Shown piece after piece: positions 16,720 through 25,678 of a stretch of 44,020 bases of DNA. A program made the position numbers and the translations under genes. Origin of the DNA: Methanopyri archaeon (GTDB taxonomy: Archaea; JAADCQ01; Methanopyri; Methanopyrales; Methanopyraceae). Numbering within the stretch: the first letter of the stretch is position 1; the number at the start of each line of letters is the position of its first letter. The stretch lies in assembly GCA_013154335.1 (NCBI GenBank), contig JAADCQ010000080.1, positions 1 to 44,020 of the forward strand. Direction: 5' to 3'. The notes beneath the pieces were generated by a model, which worked only from the letters and a program-made list of their open reading frames with translations, was not told the origin of the DNA and did no database searches.

Positions 16720-17879
16720 CTGGGTTCCAGGGGTTCCAAGAGACCCTCCTCAACCGCCTCCACGGCTTTTTCCATCAGCTTCTTGGCCTTGAACGCGGAG
16801 GACTCCCTGGCGATCACCTCGACCGTTCCGTCTCCCGTCGGGACCTCCCCGAGATCCGCGCTCACGGCCGGACACACGGAGACGCAGAGCCCGCAGTGGA
16901 AACATTCGCCGTCCTTGATCGTCCCGTACGGGTAGGGGCAGACCTCCTCCAACGCGCAACGGTCGCACCCTTCGCAGGCCCCTGGGTCCCACCGCACCTC
17001 CTCGTCTTTCCAAACGGCACCGTAATCGGTTTCGGTCAACGGGGAGCGATCCTCGATCCTAACGACGGGGAGGGTGCAGTCCTCGTGTTTCACATCCAAC
17101 AGCGGCTCGGTTTCGGGCGTGAGAGCGATGGCCGAGGCGACACCCGCGATGTTCTCGTAGCCCGCTGACGTCCTGAACGCTCCCATGAACCGAGGGTCAC
17201 ATTCCATGAGGTCAGCGGAGAGCGCCAGGTTCGGTTTCTCATGTGAGCTACGTGTTCCTTCCCCCGTGATGACGGCGGGTGCACCGCAGAATAGGACCCT
17301 TCTCCCCGGTCGGTGTAACTCGAGGTTTGGGTCGTGTTCCAACGGGTTGTACCCTCCACACCCGCTGAACGTCGCCTCCCCCGGCCCTAGAGGCTTGGGG
17401 GAGAAGATCGTGTTCACGGGCTCGTCCCCGGTGTTCACGAAGGCGTGGTAGTTGCGGATGCACGTCCGTGTCGATCTCAGCATGGCCCTGTCGACGTCTT
17501 CCGGACCTATCGTCGCCTCGTGCTCCCTCCCTTCATCGTCCACGACCACCAGGTCCACTTCGCGACCGGAGGCGAGCCTTCTGAGGATCTCGGGGGCCGG
17601 AGGGTCGGAGGGTACCGTGGCGGGTAGTAGGAACTCCACCATTCCGAGCCTCTCGTTGGGACAAGGACCCACGGGCAGTCGTGTCTTTCCGAGGATCACG
17701 TGGTCGAACCTTCTCACCTCGCCCGGCTCCGTCACCCGTGCGGATATCACCGCGTAAACACCGCTCATGAGTCCGACGGTGGCGCAGGTGACGGCGTCGA
17801 CGCTCTTCCTCTCCCCCTCGCTCATCCCCCAGAACTCGTCTATCCTCACGACTACGGGTTCTTCACGGGGTTGGGGCAC
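16710..17879 (-). CDS. DUF39 (HcyBio) protein with C-terminal ferredoxin, methanogenesis marker 16-like
   Basis: A 389-residue protein with an N-terminal DUF39/HcyBio domain (SVDAVTCATVGLMSG, RTCIRNYHAFVNTGD, FSGCGGYNPL) and a C-terminal ferredoxin with CX2CX2CX5CP followed by CX2CX2CX3CP. DUF39 plus ferredoxin proteins of methanogens include methanogenesis marker 16 and relatives tied to sulfur insertion during homocysteine biosynthesis. I favour marker 16 from the domain order, but the precise activity is inference. The first ferredoxin motif has an unusual CX5C spacing. The GTG at 17879 lies inside the end of the upstream pilin-like gene (17-base overlap), implying translational coupling. 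Confidence 0.8.
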   Translation of the reverse strand: MPQPREEPVVVRIDEFWGMSEGERKSVDAVTCATVGLMSGVYAVISARVTEPGEVRRFDHVILGKTRLPVGPCPNERLGMVEFLLPATVPSDPPAPEILRRLASGREVDLVVVDDEGREHEATIGPEDVDRAMLRSTRTCIRNYHAFVNTGDEPVNTIFSPKPLGPGEATFSGCGGYNPLEHDPNLELHRPGRRVLFCGAPAVITGEGTRSSHEKPNLALSADLMECDPRFMGAFRTSAGYENIAGVASAIALTPETEPLLDVKHEDCTLPVVRIEDRSPLTETDYGAVWKDEEVRWDPGACEGCDRCALEEVCPYPYGTIKDGECFHCGLCVSVCPAVSADLGEVPTGDGTVEVIARESSAFKAKKLMEKAVEAVEEGLLEPLEPSQR

Positions 17880-19734
17880 CGTCGCTCACCACCTGCTTTC
17901 CGTCTATGTACATGTCGAACGTCAGGTAGGGTGGGAGCATCGAGTTGATGGCGTTCGTCACGTTCTGAAGCGCCGTGGTGAAGTCGTTGGGTTTGCCCTC
18001 TTGGTACCACTCCCACTGGGCCAGGAGGTAGTTCAACACGCCCGTCGCGTTCAGCACGGCGAGGATGTTCTCGGCCATCGACTGCAGGTACGTCGGGGAG
18101 GCCGCGTAACCCGCCTTGGCTTTCACGTCTATCCTAACGGTGTGCGGGTTGCCGAAGCCTCTCGCCGGGGAGACCGTGATCCTGACGTTCGGATCGTTGG
18201 GGCTCAGGCCGTACATCTCCACGATCTTCTGGACGTCGGCTATCGCGTCCTTCCTCGTGGGCTCGAGGGCGGATATCGGGAGCACTATGTGGGTGGAGTA
18301 CGTGTAGAGGGTGAGGAGGTTGTAGGAGAAGGCCATGTTCCTGGGTGGGTTAGCGAGGTCCTTCCCGTTCACGGTCACGTCGACGGATCCGCTCAGGCTG
18401 GATCCCGTCTTCTCCCTGTACAACGTGGAGAGGTCCTCGACCATGGGGAAATCGGGGTTCGGGGTCGTGGAGGATATCCCCCCGGGCCACACCTGGGTCC
18501 CGTTCACGTCCACGTCGAAGTTGTCGGCGTCGTCGTCGGGGGTCCCCACGAGGAACACGGCCTTCACGGAGAGGTTGGGGTTCGTGGAGAACGTTTGGGA
18601 GAATGACTGGGGTGGCGAACCGAACTGGAGGTCGTTCCACGCGAACAGGTCCGACGCCGAGACGTTGACCCCGGGTAGCTGCTTGACCCTCACCCACACG
18701 GAGGCCAGGTAGTACCTCTTCACGTAGAGGGTGTACCTACCCCCGATCACCGTGGACGCTAGGTAGTTCATTTTCCTCCCCGACTCGTCCGTGAGGTACA
18801 TCGAGAGATCCACGGAATCGGGAAGGCTCGAGATCGAGGACGGGTTGAAGGCCAGCAGGTGCTCGTCGTACACGTCGTCCTCCATGTGGTTCACGGTGTA
18901 CGTGATCGTGCCACCGAGGGAGTAGTGTAGGGTCAGGGTGTGACCCGCGAGCTTGGCTCCCCTGGGGTTGATCCCGGAGATCAGCATCCACGCCATGAAC
19001 GGGGTGTACCCGGAGGTGGTCGCCCCGGAGGGGTAGGTGTAGGCCGTGAGGGTCTTCGTCGAGTCCGGGCTCGGGAAGTCGAGTCCCGTCGAGTCCGCCT
19101 TCCAGACCTTGAGTACGGCGTCCATGAGGTACCTGTTGTACGTGAACATGACGAACTCCGAGTTGTTGAGCAGCGTGGGGTCCTCCGGGTTCTCGACGGT
19201 TATCGTCAGCTTGACACCGTCGTTCTCGGTCTTGTCGAACAGGAGCGGGTTGCCGTCGGGATCGACGGTGAGGTCGACGAAGTACTTGTCCAGGAAAGGC
19301 TGCGTGTCGACCGGGGTCGTGGACGACGTCGATGTTTGAACTGTCACGGTCAGCTTCGGCGGGTTGTAGTTGACGGACTTGAACACGTCGTCGATCACGT
19401 TCCCGGCCGTTATTTTCAGAAACGCTGCCAGTATCGCGTTGTTCTTCGGGATGTTACCGCTCACGTCGACCGTGGCCTGGTACTTGCCCGGTGCCACCTC
19501 CTTCCAGTCGTTGATCTTGATGACGACGGGTTCTATGCCGACCTTGAGGTCGAAGGACGCCGTGCCGGTCCATCCCCATTTGACGGGTGGGACCGTGAGC
19601 TGAGCCGTACCGCTAACCCCGAAAACCTCGGAAGCGCGGGGGAAGAGACTGATGGCGGCGGGTAAGGCCATCAAGGCCACCAAGAACGCGACGAGAGCGT
19701 CCAGCGTGAACACCTGACCGCGCCTTCCGAGCAA
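17863..19734 (-). CDS. Large exported protein with type IV pilin-like N-terminus
   Basis: A 623-residue protein whose N-terminus, MLGRRG then QVFTLDALVAFLVALMALP, has the layout of a class III (prepilin) signal: Arg-Arg-Gly, a cleavage-type Gly/Gln junction, then a hydrophobic segment. The remaining roughly 590 residues are Thr/Ser/Pro/Val-rich and look beta-rich and extracellular (many NX[ST] sequons). No enzymatic motif is recognised. It resembles the proteins at 35738 and 36657 in design and is probably a surface or pilus-associated protein processed by the same peptidase. It overlaps the DUF39/ferredoxin gene by 17 bases. Function unknown. Confidence 0.75.
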   Translation of the reverse strand: MLGRRGQVFTLDALVAFLVALMALPAAISLFPRASEVFGVSGTAQLTVPPVKWGWTGTASFDLKVGIEPVVIKINDWKEVAPGKYQATVDVSGNIPKNNAILAAFLKITAGNVIDDVFKSVNYNPPKLTVTVQTSTSSTTPVDTQPFLDKYFVDLTVDPDGNPLLFDKTENDGVKLTITVENPEDPTLLNNSEFVMFTYNRYLMDAVLKVWKADSTGLDFPSPDSTKTLTAYTYPSGATTSGYTPFMAWMLISGINPRGAKLAGHTLTLHYSLGGTITYTVNHMEDDVYDEHLLAFNPSSISSLPDSVDLSMYLTDESGRKMNYLASTVIGGRYTLYVKRYYLASVWVRVKQLPGVNVSASDLFAWNDLQFGSPPQSFSQTFSTNPNLSVKAVFLVGTPDDDADNFDVDVNGTQVWPGGISSTTPNPDFPMVEDLSTLYREKTGSSLSGSVDVTVNGKDLANPPRNMAFSYNLLTLYTYSTHIVLPISALEPTRKDAIADVQKIVEMYGLSPNDPNVRITVSPARGFGNPHTVRIDVKAKAGYAASPTYLQSMAENILAVLNATGVLNYLLAQWEWYQEGKPNDFTTALQNVTNAINSMLPPYLTFDMYIDGKQVVSDGAPTP

Positions 19735-19783
19735 AGACCCCGGGACCCCGCCGGAGAGGATGGCGTCACGGCGGGAAACCCCG

Positions 19784-19793
19784 GTCTAATTAC
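19784..19793 (-). promoter_or_regulatory. TATA-like element upstream of the large pilin-like gene
   Basis: The minus-strand sequence GGTAATTAGAC covers this site, about 50 bases upstream of the ATG at 19734. It is the only AT-rich run in the 70-base spacer and fits an archaeal TATA box with a short leader. Confidence 0.4.
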
Positions 19794-19804
19794 CGATTTC
19801 GGCC

Positions 19805-21247
19805 TCACCCCCCGGGACGACCCAGGACCACGGTCTTCTCCTCGGTGAACTCACGCACCGCGTATGGGACCCCCTCGCGACCGACCCCGCTGCCTTTGAC
19901 ACCACCGAACGGCATGTAATCCGCCCTGAACAGCGTGGGTAGGTTTATCATCACGCCACCGGCTTCCAGCGTCCCGGCGGCCTTCACGGCCCTGCCGAGG
20001 TCCCTGGTGTACACGGCGGCGTGAAGACCGTACCCCGTCTCGTTGGCTATCTCCAACGCCTCCTCGAAGTCCCTGGCCTTGATAACGGGGAGGACGGGCC
20101 CGAACGTCTCCTCCCGGGCCACCAGGGAGTCCCTAGGCACGTCCCTAAGGACCGTGGGTGGGAAGAGTCTCCCCTCCGGCTCGCCGCCGGTGACCACCTC
20201 GGCGCCCCTCTCCACGGCGTCCTTCACGTGCTCCCTGACCTTGTCCACGGCCGCGTCGTCGATCAACGGGCCCACGTCGGTGTCCTCATCGAGCGGATCC
20301 CCCACCTTCAACCCCTCGGCGGCCTCGGCGGCGGCCTCGACGAACTCCTCGTACACGTCCGACACCACGATCGCCCTCTCCACGGCGATGCACACCTGAC
20401 CGGCGTGGTAACAGGCCGCCCTCACGGCGTCCCTCGCGATCCTCTCGACGTCGTCCACGGTCTCGTCCACGATGAGCGGATCGTTACCGCCCAGTTCCAG
20501 CGTCACGCGCGGTATCCTGGTGACCTCCAGGATCGCCTCGCCTACGGCCTTCGATCCGGTGAAGGATAGGGCCTCGAAATCCATCGATACCAGGGCGTCA
20601 CCCAGCTCTCTACCGGGACCGACGACGACCGAGAGGGCCTCCGGCTCCAAACCCGCGTCCAGCAGGATCTCGGCCAGTCTCATGGAGGATAGCGGCGTGG
20701 CGGTGGCGGGTTTGTGAACCACGGAGCAACCGGCCGCTAGGGCGGGACCCACCTTGTGGGCCGGTAGGAGTAGCGGGAAGTTGAACGGGGTTATCGACAG
20801 GACCCTACCCACGGGTTCTCTGAACGTGAGAATGGCTTCGGCGGTCCTGCCCCGTTGAGCGTCCGGGGGAAGGGTTTCACCCCGGATCCTCTCGGCCTCC
20901 GACGCGGAGAGTCTCAACACCTCCGACGTCCTGAAGACCTCGAACCTGGCATCGGAAACGGGCTTCCCACCTTCCAGCGCTAGTAACTCCGCCAGCTCCT
21001 TCTCGTGGGAGGAAACCGCCTCGGAGGCTTCTTCCAGCACCTCCCTTACTCTCCACGTGGGTACGTCCTTCCACGCCTCGAACCCTCTGGTCGCCGTCTC
21101 ATGCACGTCCTCGAGGGCGGAATCGATGTCTTCCGGGATCGACACCGTGCCGACGGTCGAGTCGTCGTACGGACTCCTGACCTCGATGTCGTGGTCCCCC
21201 TCGAGGAACTCGCCGGCCACCAGCCAGCCGTCGTAGGAGTACCTCAA
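19805..21247 (-). CDS. NAD(P)-dependent aldehyde dehydrogenase, lactaldehyde dehydrogenase-like
   Basis: A 480-residue aldehyde dehydrogenase. Catalytic features are the nucleophile Cys in YHAGQVCIAVERA, the general-base Glu in LELGGNDPLI, FNFPL and the C-terminal FGGVKGSGVGREG. It resembles the methanogen lactaldehyde dehydrogenase (CofA type) that makes lactate for coenzyme F420; a glyceraldehyde-3-phosphate role is possible given the neighbouring gap gene. The TTG start at 21247 gives MRYSYDGWLVAGEF, matching where family members begin, with GGGGGA about 10 bases upstream. The frame continues upstream to 21481 but crosses a TATA-like box, so the longer form is rejected. Confidence 0.88.
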   Translation of the reverse strand: MRYSYDGWLVAGEFLEGDHDIEVRSPYDDSTVGTVSIPEDIDSALEDVHETATRGFEAWKDVPTWRVREVLEEASEAVSSHEKELAELLALEGGKPVSDARFEVFRTSEVLRLSASEAERIRGETLPPDAQRGRTAEAILTFREPVGRVLSITPFNFPLLLPAHKVGPALAAGCSVVHKPATATPLSSMRLAEILLDAGLEPEALSVVVGPGRELGDALVSMDFEALSFTGSKAVGEAILEVTRIPRVTLELGGNDPLIVDETVDDVERIARDAVRAACYHAGQVCIAVERAIVVSDVYEEFVEAAAEAAEGLKVGDPLDEDTDVGPLIDDAAVDKVREHVKDAVERGAEVVTGGEPEGRLFPPTVLRDVPRDSLVAREETFGPVLPVIKARDFEEALEIANETGYGLHAAVYTRDLGRAVKAAGTLEAGGVMINLPTLFRADYMPFGGVKGSGVGREGVPYAVREFTEEKTVVLGRPGG

Positions 21248-21286
21248 CGGACCGGTGTCCCCCGGTTTCGGATCGGGTCTCAAACC

Positions 21287-21293
21287 TTTAAGG
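21287..21293 (-). promoter_or_regulatory. TATA-like box for the aldehyde dehydrogenase gene
   Basis: On the minus strand, CCTTAAAGGTTT lies about 40 bases upstream of the TTG at 21247, giving a leader of roughly 10-15 bases. This placement supports the internal start chosen for the gene. Confidence 0.45.
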
Positions 21294-21674
21294 CCGTGGC
21301 GAGACGGGTTCGGTTCGGCACGCTTTCCCCGCCGTCGGCCCCGGGACATCCCGCCGACCCGGGCGGAGCGGGGAGGAGACCCTACGCGATGATGTTCGGG
21401 GTCGAGGCCCGGGGTACACCCGCGCCTGACGGTCCCTCCGGGACCCGGTCGCCACGGCCGGTGGGATGACCGGGCGGTCAACCCCGGCGCGGGACAGGCG
21501 GGGAGAGCGCCCCCCGTGGAGGGTCCCCTCCGGCCCGCGAGGACGGGATGAACCGCTCCGGTGACCCGATGACCGGGGGGTGTTAATCACGGGGGGTACA
21601 ACCTCGCCCTCAAGATCACTTCGAGACGTTCTTAACGGGGACGAGATCGGCCGGGGCACGGGGGTAACGGCCTG
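21294..21674. other. GC-rich divergent spacer between aldehyde dehydrogenase and gap
   Basis: I see no convincing gene here. It contains a perfect hairpin GGTCCC-TCC-GGGACC (21431-21445) and AT-rich TGTTAATCA and GTTCTTAACGG (about 21630), the latter a possible gap promoter some 40 bases upstream of its start. Its length is unusual for this compact window. Confidence 0.4.
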
Positions 21675-22718
21675 TTGGCGGCCAAAGTTCTGATCAACGG
21701 GTACGGTACCATCGGCAAGAGGGTGGCGGACGCGGTAGACGCGCAGCCCGACATGGAGGTGTACGGGGTCGTCAAGACGTCCCCCGACTACCTGGCCAGG
21801 CTCGCCGTGACCGAGAAGGGCTTCGACCTGTACGTGCCGGAGGATCGCGTCGACGCGTTCGAGGACGCCGGCATCGAGGTGGCCGGGACCGTCGAGGAGG
21901 CCGTGGAGGCCGTCGACGTCGTGGTCGATTGCACGCCGGAGGGTATAGGTGCCAGGAACAAGGAAAACCTCTACGAACCGGCCGGTGTGAAGGCGATCTA
22001 CCAGGGCGGGGAGGAGGCCGACGTCGCCGACGTTTCCTTCGTGGCCCAGTGCAACTACGAGGAGGCCCTGGGCGTCGATCACGTGAGGTGCGTGTCCTGT
22101 AACACGACTGCCCTTTGCAGGACCCTCGGGGCCGTGGAGGAGGAGTTCGGCGTCGAGGAGGCGTACGTGACGATAGTGAGACGGGCCGCCGACCCGCACC
22201 AGGTCGGTAAGGGCCCCATCAACGCGATAGTGCCGAACCCGGTGACGGTCCCCTCGCACCACGGTCCCGACGTCAAAACCGTCCTGGGTGACCTCAACAT
22301 AACGACGGCCGCGGTCAAGGTACCGACGACGCTGATGCACATGCACGTGGTGAGGGTCGTCCTCGGGGATGACGGCGTCTCCTCGGACGACGTGGTCGAG
22401 TTGTTCGAGAACACGCGGAGGGTATGGGTCGTTCCTCACGGTGAGGGCCTAGGTTCCACGGCCGAGTTGATCGAGATGGCGAGGGATTTGGGGAGGCCCA
22501 GGTACGATCTTTACGAGATAATGGTGTGGGAGGAGTCAATCAACGTGGAGGACGGCGTCCTGTACTACATGCAGGCCGTCCATCAGGAGGCGGACGTGGT
22601 CCCGGAGAACGTGGACGCCGTCAGGGCGGTGTTGGAGCTCGAGGAGGATGCGGAGAAGTCGATGGACAAGACGGACGAGGCGTTGGGCGTCCTGGAGAGA
22701 CCCCCGTTCCTGGGGTGA
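21675..22718 (+). CDS. gap: Glyceraldehyde-3-phosphate dehydrogenase, archaeal type
   Basis: A 347-residue phosphorylating archaeal GAPDH, acting mainly in gluconeogenesis and glycolysis with NAD(P). Family marks: NAD-binding INGYGTIGKRVADAV at the N-terminus, VVVDCTPEGIG, the catalytic Cys in VSCNTTALCRTLG, and VPTTLMHMHVV. Length and start (TTG 21675, giving MAAKVLINGYGTIG) match archaeal homologues. It is divergent from the aldehyde dehydrogenase across a long spacer. Confidence 0.96.
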   Translation: MAAKVLINGYGTIGKRVADAVDAQPDMEVYGVVKTSPDYLARLAVTEKGFDLYVPEDRVDAFEDAGIEVAGTVEEAVEAVDVVVDCTPEGIGARNKENLYEPAGVKAIYQGGEEADVADVSFVAQCNYEEALGVDHVRCVSCNTTALCRTLGAVEEEFGVEEAYVTIVRRAADPHQVGKGPINAIVPNPVTVPSHHGPDVKTVLGDLNITTAAVKVPTTLMHMHVVRVVLGDDGVSSDDVVELFENTRRVWVVPHGEGLGSTAELIEMARDLGRPRYDLYEIMVWEESINVEDGVLYYMQAVHQEADVVPENVDAVRAVLELEEDAEKSMDKTDEALGVLERPPFLG

Positions 22719-22745
22719 AACCCTCCCCCTCGCACGCGGGTATTG

Positions 22746-22755
22746 TTATTTAATA
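22746..22755 (+). promoter_or_regulatory. AT-rich TATA-like element upstream of dnaG
   Basis: TTATTTAATA sits inside the most AT-rich stretch of the gap/dnaG spacer (22741-22785), about 160 bases before dnaG. A second candidate, CCTTTTAGG, lies near 22818, followed by the small hairpin AGGTG-TTC-CACCT. Either could drive the dnaG operon. Confidence 0.4.
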
Positions 22756-22913
22756 GCTAACGTTTTGTTGGACGTAACCATAACCGATCCCTTCCCCAGG
22801 CGCCGGGCGAGGGCAACCTTTTAGGTGTTCCACCTCAACACCGTGCAACGATGGGGCTCATTCCTCACGTTAACCTCCGCCCCCTTCTCACAATCACCGT
22901 GGGGTAACGTCCC

Positions 22914-24098
22914 TTGGCCGAGAAACGCGGAAACGACAAGGAGACGGGTGCCGTGAAGTACGTCATCAAGGCCAAGTTCAAGGCCGACGGTTACGTGGAA
23001 AGACCCGACGTCGTGGGCGCCGTGTTCGGTCAAACCGAGGGACTCCTCGGCGAGGAGCTAGACCTTAGACGCTTGCTCAAGACCGGTAGGATCGGTAGAA
23101 TAGACGTCAAACTCAGGAGGAACAAGGGCAAGACCGAGGGATACATCATAGTACCCTCGAGCCTGGACAGGGTGGAGACGGCTCTCGTGGCCGCGGCCCT
23201 CGAGGAGATAGATCGGGTGGGACCGTGCCCCGCGGAGGTAGAGGTGGTGAAGATAGAAGACATCCGAAAGGAGAAGAGGAAGAGGATCGTCGAGCGCGCC
23301 AAGGAACTACTCAGGACCATGATAACCGAAGTCACGCCCGACAGCAGCGAGCTCGTCAAGGAGGTTAAGAAAGCGATAGAGGAGGAACCGGAGATCTCGG
23401 AGTACAAGGGACTCCCGGCGGGACCCGACGTCGAGGAGGCGGACGAAGTGATAGTGGTGGAAGGCAGGGCGGACGTTCTCAACCTCCTCAAGTACGGGAT
23501 AACCAACGTGGTGGCCGTCGAAGGCACCAGCGTCCCGGACGAGATAGCCGAACTGTCCAAGGACAAGAAGATCGTCGCCTTCGTCGACGGTGACAGGGGC
23601 GGCGAGCTGATACTGAAGGAACTCATGGAGGTGGCGGACGTCGACTACGTCGCCCGGGCGCCGGAGGGCAAGGAGGTGGAAGAACTCACCCGGAAGGAGA
23701 TCATGGAGGCCCTCGAGAGGAAGGCACCCGCGGAGAAGGTCATGGAGGAATTATCCGGGAAGAAACCCAAGAGACCAAAACCCGAGCGTAAACCCGCACC
23801 CAAGACCGACGAGACCGCCAAACGTCTTCTCGACAGGTTGAAGGAGATCGAAGGCACGTTCAAGGCGGAACTCCTAGACGAGGACTTCAAACCCGTGAAG
23901 AAAGTCGACGTCGACGAGGTCGTGAAGGCCGTCGGGGAGGCCGAGGACGGCGTCAAAGCCGTCGTCGTCGACGGGGTGGTGACGGAGAGACTGGCCAAGG
24001 CCGCGAGCGAGAGCGGTCTGGAGTACGTGGTCGGCGTGAAGAAAGGAGACATCGAGCCGGACGTCGAGGATTCCGTTCGGATCATAACCCTATCCTAA
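22914..24098 (+). CDS. dnaG: DnaG-type primase (archaeal Toprim protein)
   Basis: A 394-residue archaeal DnaG with a central Toprim domain: VIVVEGRADVLNLLKYGI (acidic Glu) and KIVAFVDGDRGGELI (DxD). The N-terminal segment (KYVIKAKFKADGYVERPDVVGA) and the short C-terminal domain after the Lys/Pro linker match archaeal DnaG. In archaea this protein is associated with the exosome as well as priming activity, so its main role is not certain. It starts with TTG at 22914 and heads a plus-strand cluster with the LonB-like ATPase, the UPF0058 protein and a small membrane protein. Confidence 0.94.
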   Translation: MAEKRGNDKETGAVKYVIKAKFKADGYVERPDVVGAVFGQTEGLLGEELDLRRLLKTGRIGRIDVKLRRNKGKTEGYIIVPSSLDRVETALVAAALEEIDRVGPCPAEVEVVKIEDIRKEKRKRIVERAKELLRTMITEVTPDSSELVKEVKKAIEEEPEISEYKGLPAGPDVEEADEVIVVEGRADVLNLLKYGITNVVAVEGTSVPDEIAELSKDKKIVAFVDGDRGGELILKELMEVADVDYVARAPEGKEVEELTRKEIMEALERKAPAEKVMEELSGKKPKRPKPERKPAPKTDETAKRLLDRLKEIEGTFKAELLDEDFKPVKKVDVDEVVKAVGEAEDGVKAVVVDGVVTERLAKAASESGLEYVVGVKKGDIEPDVEDSVRIITLS

Positions 24099-24100
24099 AA

Positions 24101-24112
24101 CACCTCGAGGTG
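24101..24112 (+). promoter_or_regulatory. 12-bp perfect palindrome over the ribosome-binding region of the LonB-like gene
   Basis: CACCTCGAGGTG is perfectly self-complementary and sits between the dnaG stop and the ATG at 24123. Its right arm contains the GAGGTG that would be the Shine-Dalgarno sequence, so folding would hide it. Confidence 0.4.
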
Positions 24113-24122
24113 GGTCGTCGGG

Positions 24123-25658
24123 ATGTCCCCGTTTTCCTCGGGGTTCCTGGACAGGATCCTCCGCCGGGGTTCCGAAGGGGAAGGCTCCAGCAGACCACCC
24201 GAGATCGAGAGCGAGGAGGACCTGATAGACCCCACCAAGGAGGACTTCACCCTGGACGATATCGAAACGACGGCCGAGATCAAGATACCCGAGGATCCCC
24301 TGGACCGGGTTATCGGTCAAGATCACGCCGTCGAGTACGCGAGACTAGCCGCCAAACAGAGGAGACACCTCCTACTCGTGGGTCCTCCGGGCGTCGGTAA
24401 GAGCATGATAGCACAAGGCATCGCCAACCTCCTACCCGAACCCAACGAGCAGATCGAAGTCCACAACAACCCCGCCAACCCAGAGCGTCCCATAGTCAAG
24501 GTCAGAACCAGGAAGGAGATCGAAGCCGAGGAGTCGGGCTCCTTACTTTCCCCCGAGGAAGCCCCGGACCCCGTCGCAGAGCAGCTCGGGTTCAAGTGTC
24601 CACACTGCGGTGAGTACAGCGACCCCGAGGTGAGGTACTGCCCCAGGTGCGGGAATCAGAAACCCTCCTCGGTCACTTACAAGGCGACACAGTACGATAG
24701 AACCCTGGGAAGACAGGTCGCAGTCATATACGAGCGCGTCGGACACAAGATCCGCGTCATCAAGCCCTCCTCCGAACAGGAGGAGAAGAAGGTCCTGGTC
24801 CCGCTCAACAGGAAACCCTTCGTCCAGGCCACCGGCGCGAGCGAGACCGAGCTCCTGGGCGACGTCAAGCACTGCCCATGGGGAGGGGACGAACAGCTGG
24901 GAGAGCCCCCCTACAAGCGTGTCATCCCCGGCGCGGTACACGAGGCGCACGAGGGTGTCCTGTTCATAGACGAGCTCGCCCAACTGGGCCATCTGCAACA
25001 ACACCTGCTGACAGCCATGCAGGAGAAGGAGTACCCGATCACCGGTAAGAACCCACAATCCTCGGGTGCCGCCGTCAGAGTCGAGGGCGTACCCTGTGAC
25101 TTCATACTCGTAGGGGCCTGTAACATACAGGATCTGCCGATGATCCTCTCACCCCTCAGGTCCAGGATCCAGGGCGACGGCTACGAGGTGTTGATGAAGA
25201 CCACGATGCCCGACACGGAGGAGAACAGGGCCAAGCTGGCCCAGTTCGTGGCCCAGGAGGTGGAAAGAGACGGTCGGATACCCCACGCCACGAGGGAAGC
25301 CGTCGAGGAGATAATCAAGGAGGCGAGGAGGAGGGCCAGGGTCATAGACAACGAGCGAGACGCCCTAACCCTCAGATTGAGGGACCTAGCAGGGGTGGTG
25401 AGGCTGGCGGGCGACCTCGCGGTCATGGAAGGGGCCGAGTACATCGAGCCCAAGCACGTAAGAGCCGCCATCAAGAGGGCCAAGCCCGTCGAGGAGCAGA
25501 TAGTGGAGGAGTACGGTTCCCTCGAGGAGGGCCTCAGGAGGGACGTGGCCACCTGCTCGCTATCATCGCCCTCGGCCCAACAGCAGGTCCTCCAGGGAGG
25601 TAGCAACCTGGGTCACGGGACCGGACCCGAGGGTGACGACAAGAAGGGGTACATATAA
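24123..25658 (+). CDS. LonB-like AAA+ ATPase with zinc-ribbon insert and no protease domain
   Basis: A 511-residue AAA+ protein closely resembling the ATPase part of archaeal LonB: Walker A GPPGVGKS (87-94), [22 protein letters not shown], Walker B GVLFIDEL (about 278-285), [10 protein letters not shown] and [19 protein letters not shown] zinc ribbon, C159-x2-C162 and C173-x2-C176, is inserted between Walker A and Walker B. The chain ends soon after the AAA+ lid. I see no membrane segments and no Lon Ser-Lys protease domain, so it is not expected to cleave proteins itself. It may be an unfoldase or remodeller. Its place after dnaG hints at a nucleic-acid context, which is inference. Confidence 0.88.
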   Translation: MSPFSSGFLDRILRRGSEGEGSSRPPEIESEEDLIDPTKEDFTLDDIETTAEIKIPEDPLDRVIGQDHAVEYARLAAKQRRHLLLVGPPGVGKSMIAQGIANLLPEPNEQIEVHNNPANPERPIVKVRTRKEIEAEESGSLLSPEEAPDPVAEQLGFKCPHCGEYSDPEVRYCPRCGNQKPSSVTYKATQYDRTLGRQVAVIYERVGHKIRVIKPSSEQEEKKVLVPLNRKPFVQATGASETELLGDVKHCPWGGDEQLGEPPYKRVIPGAVHEAHEGVLFIDELAQLGHLQQHLLTAMQEKEYPITGKNPQSSGAAVRVEGVPCDFILVGACNIQDLPMILSPLRSRIQGDGYEVLMKTTMPDTEENRAKLAQFVAQEVERDGRIPHATREAVEEIIKEARRRARVIDNERDALTLRLRDLAGVVRLAGDLAVMEGAEYIEPKHVRAAIKRAKPVEEQIVEEYGSLEEGLRRDVATCSLSSPSAQQQVLQGGSNLGHGTGPEGDDKKGYI

Positions 25659-25678
25659 CGCAGTTCGGGGTACGGGGG

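Noticed and set aside
21385-21470. Possible C/D box small RNA (ATGATGT...CTGA...GGATGACC)
   Set aside because: The C box is imperfect, the D box spacing is wrong and no clean terminal stem is present.
21248-21481. N-terminal extension of the aldehyde dehydrogenase to 21481
   Set aside because: Residues are Arg/Pro/Gly-rich, unlike family N-termini, and the stretch contains the likely TATA box.
21288-22439. 383-residue minus-strand open frame over gap and the spacer
   Set aside because: Antisense to gap, whose catalytic motifs are intact; no family similarity.
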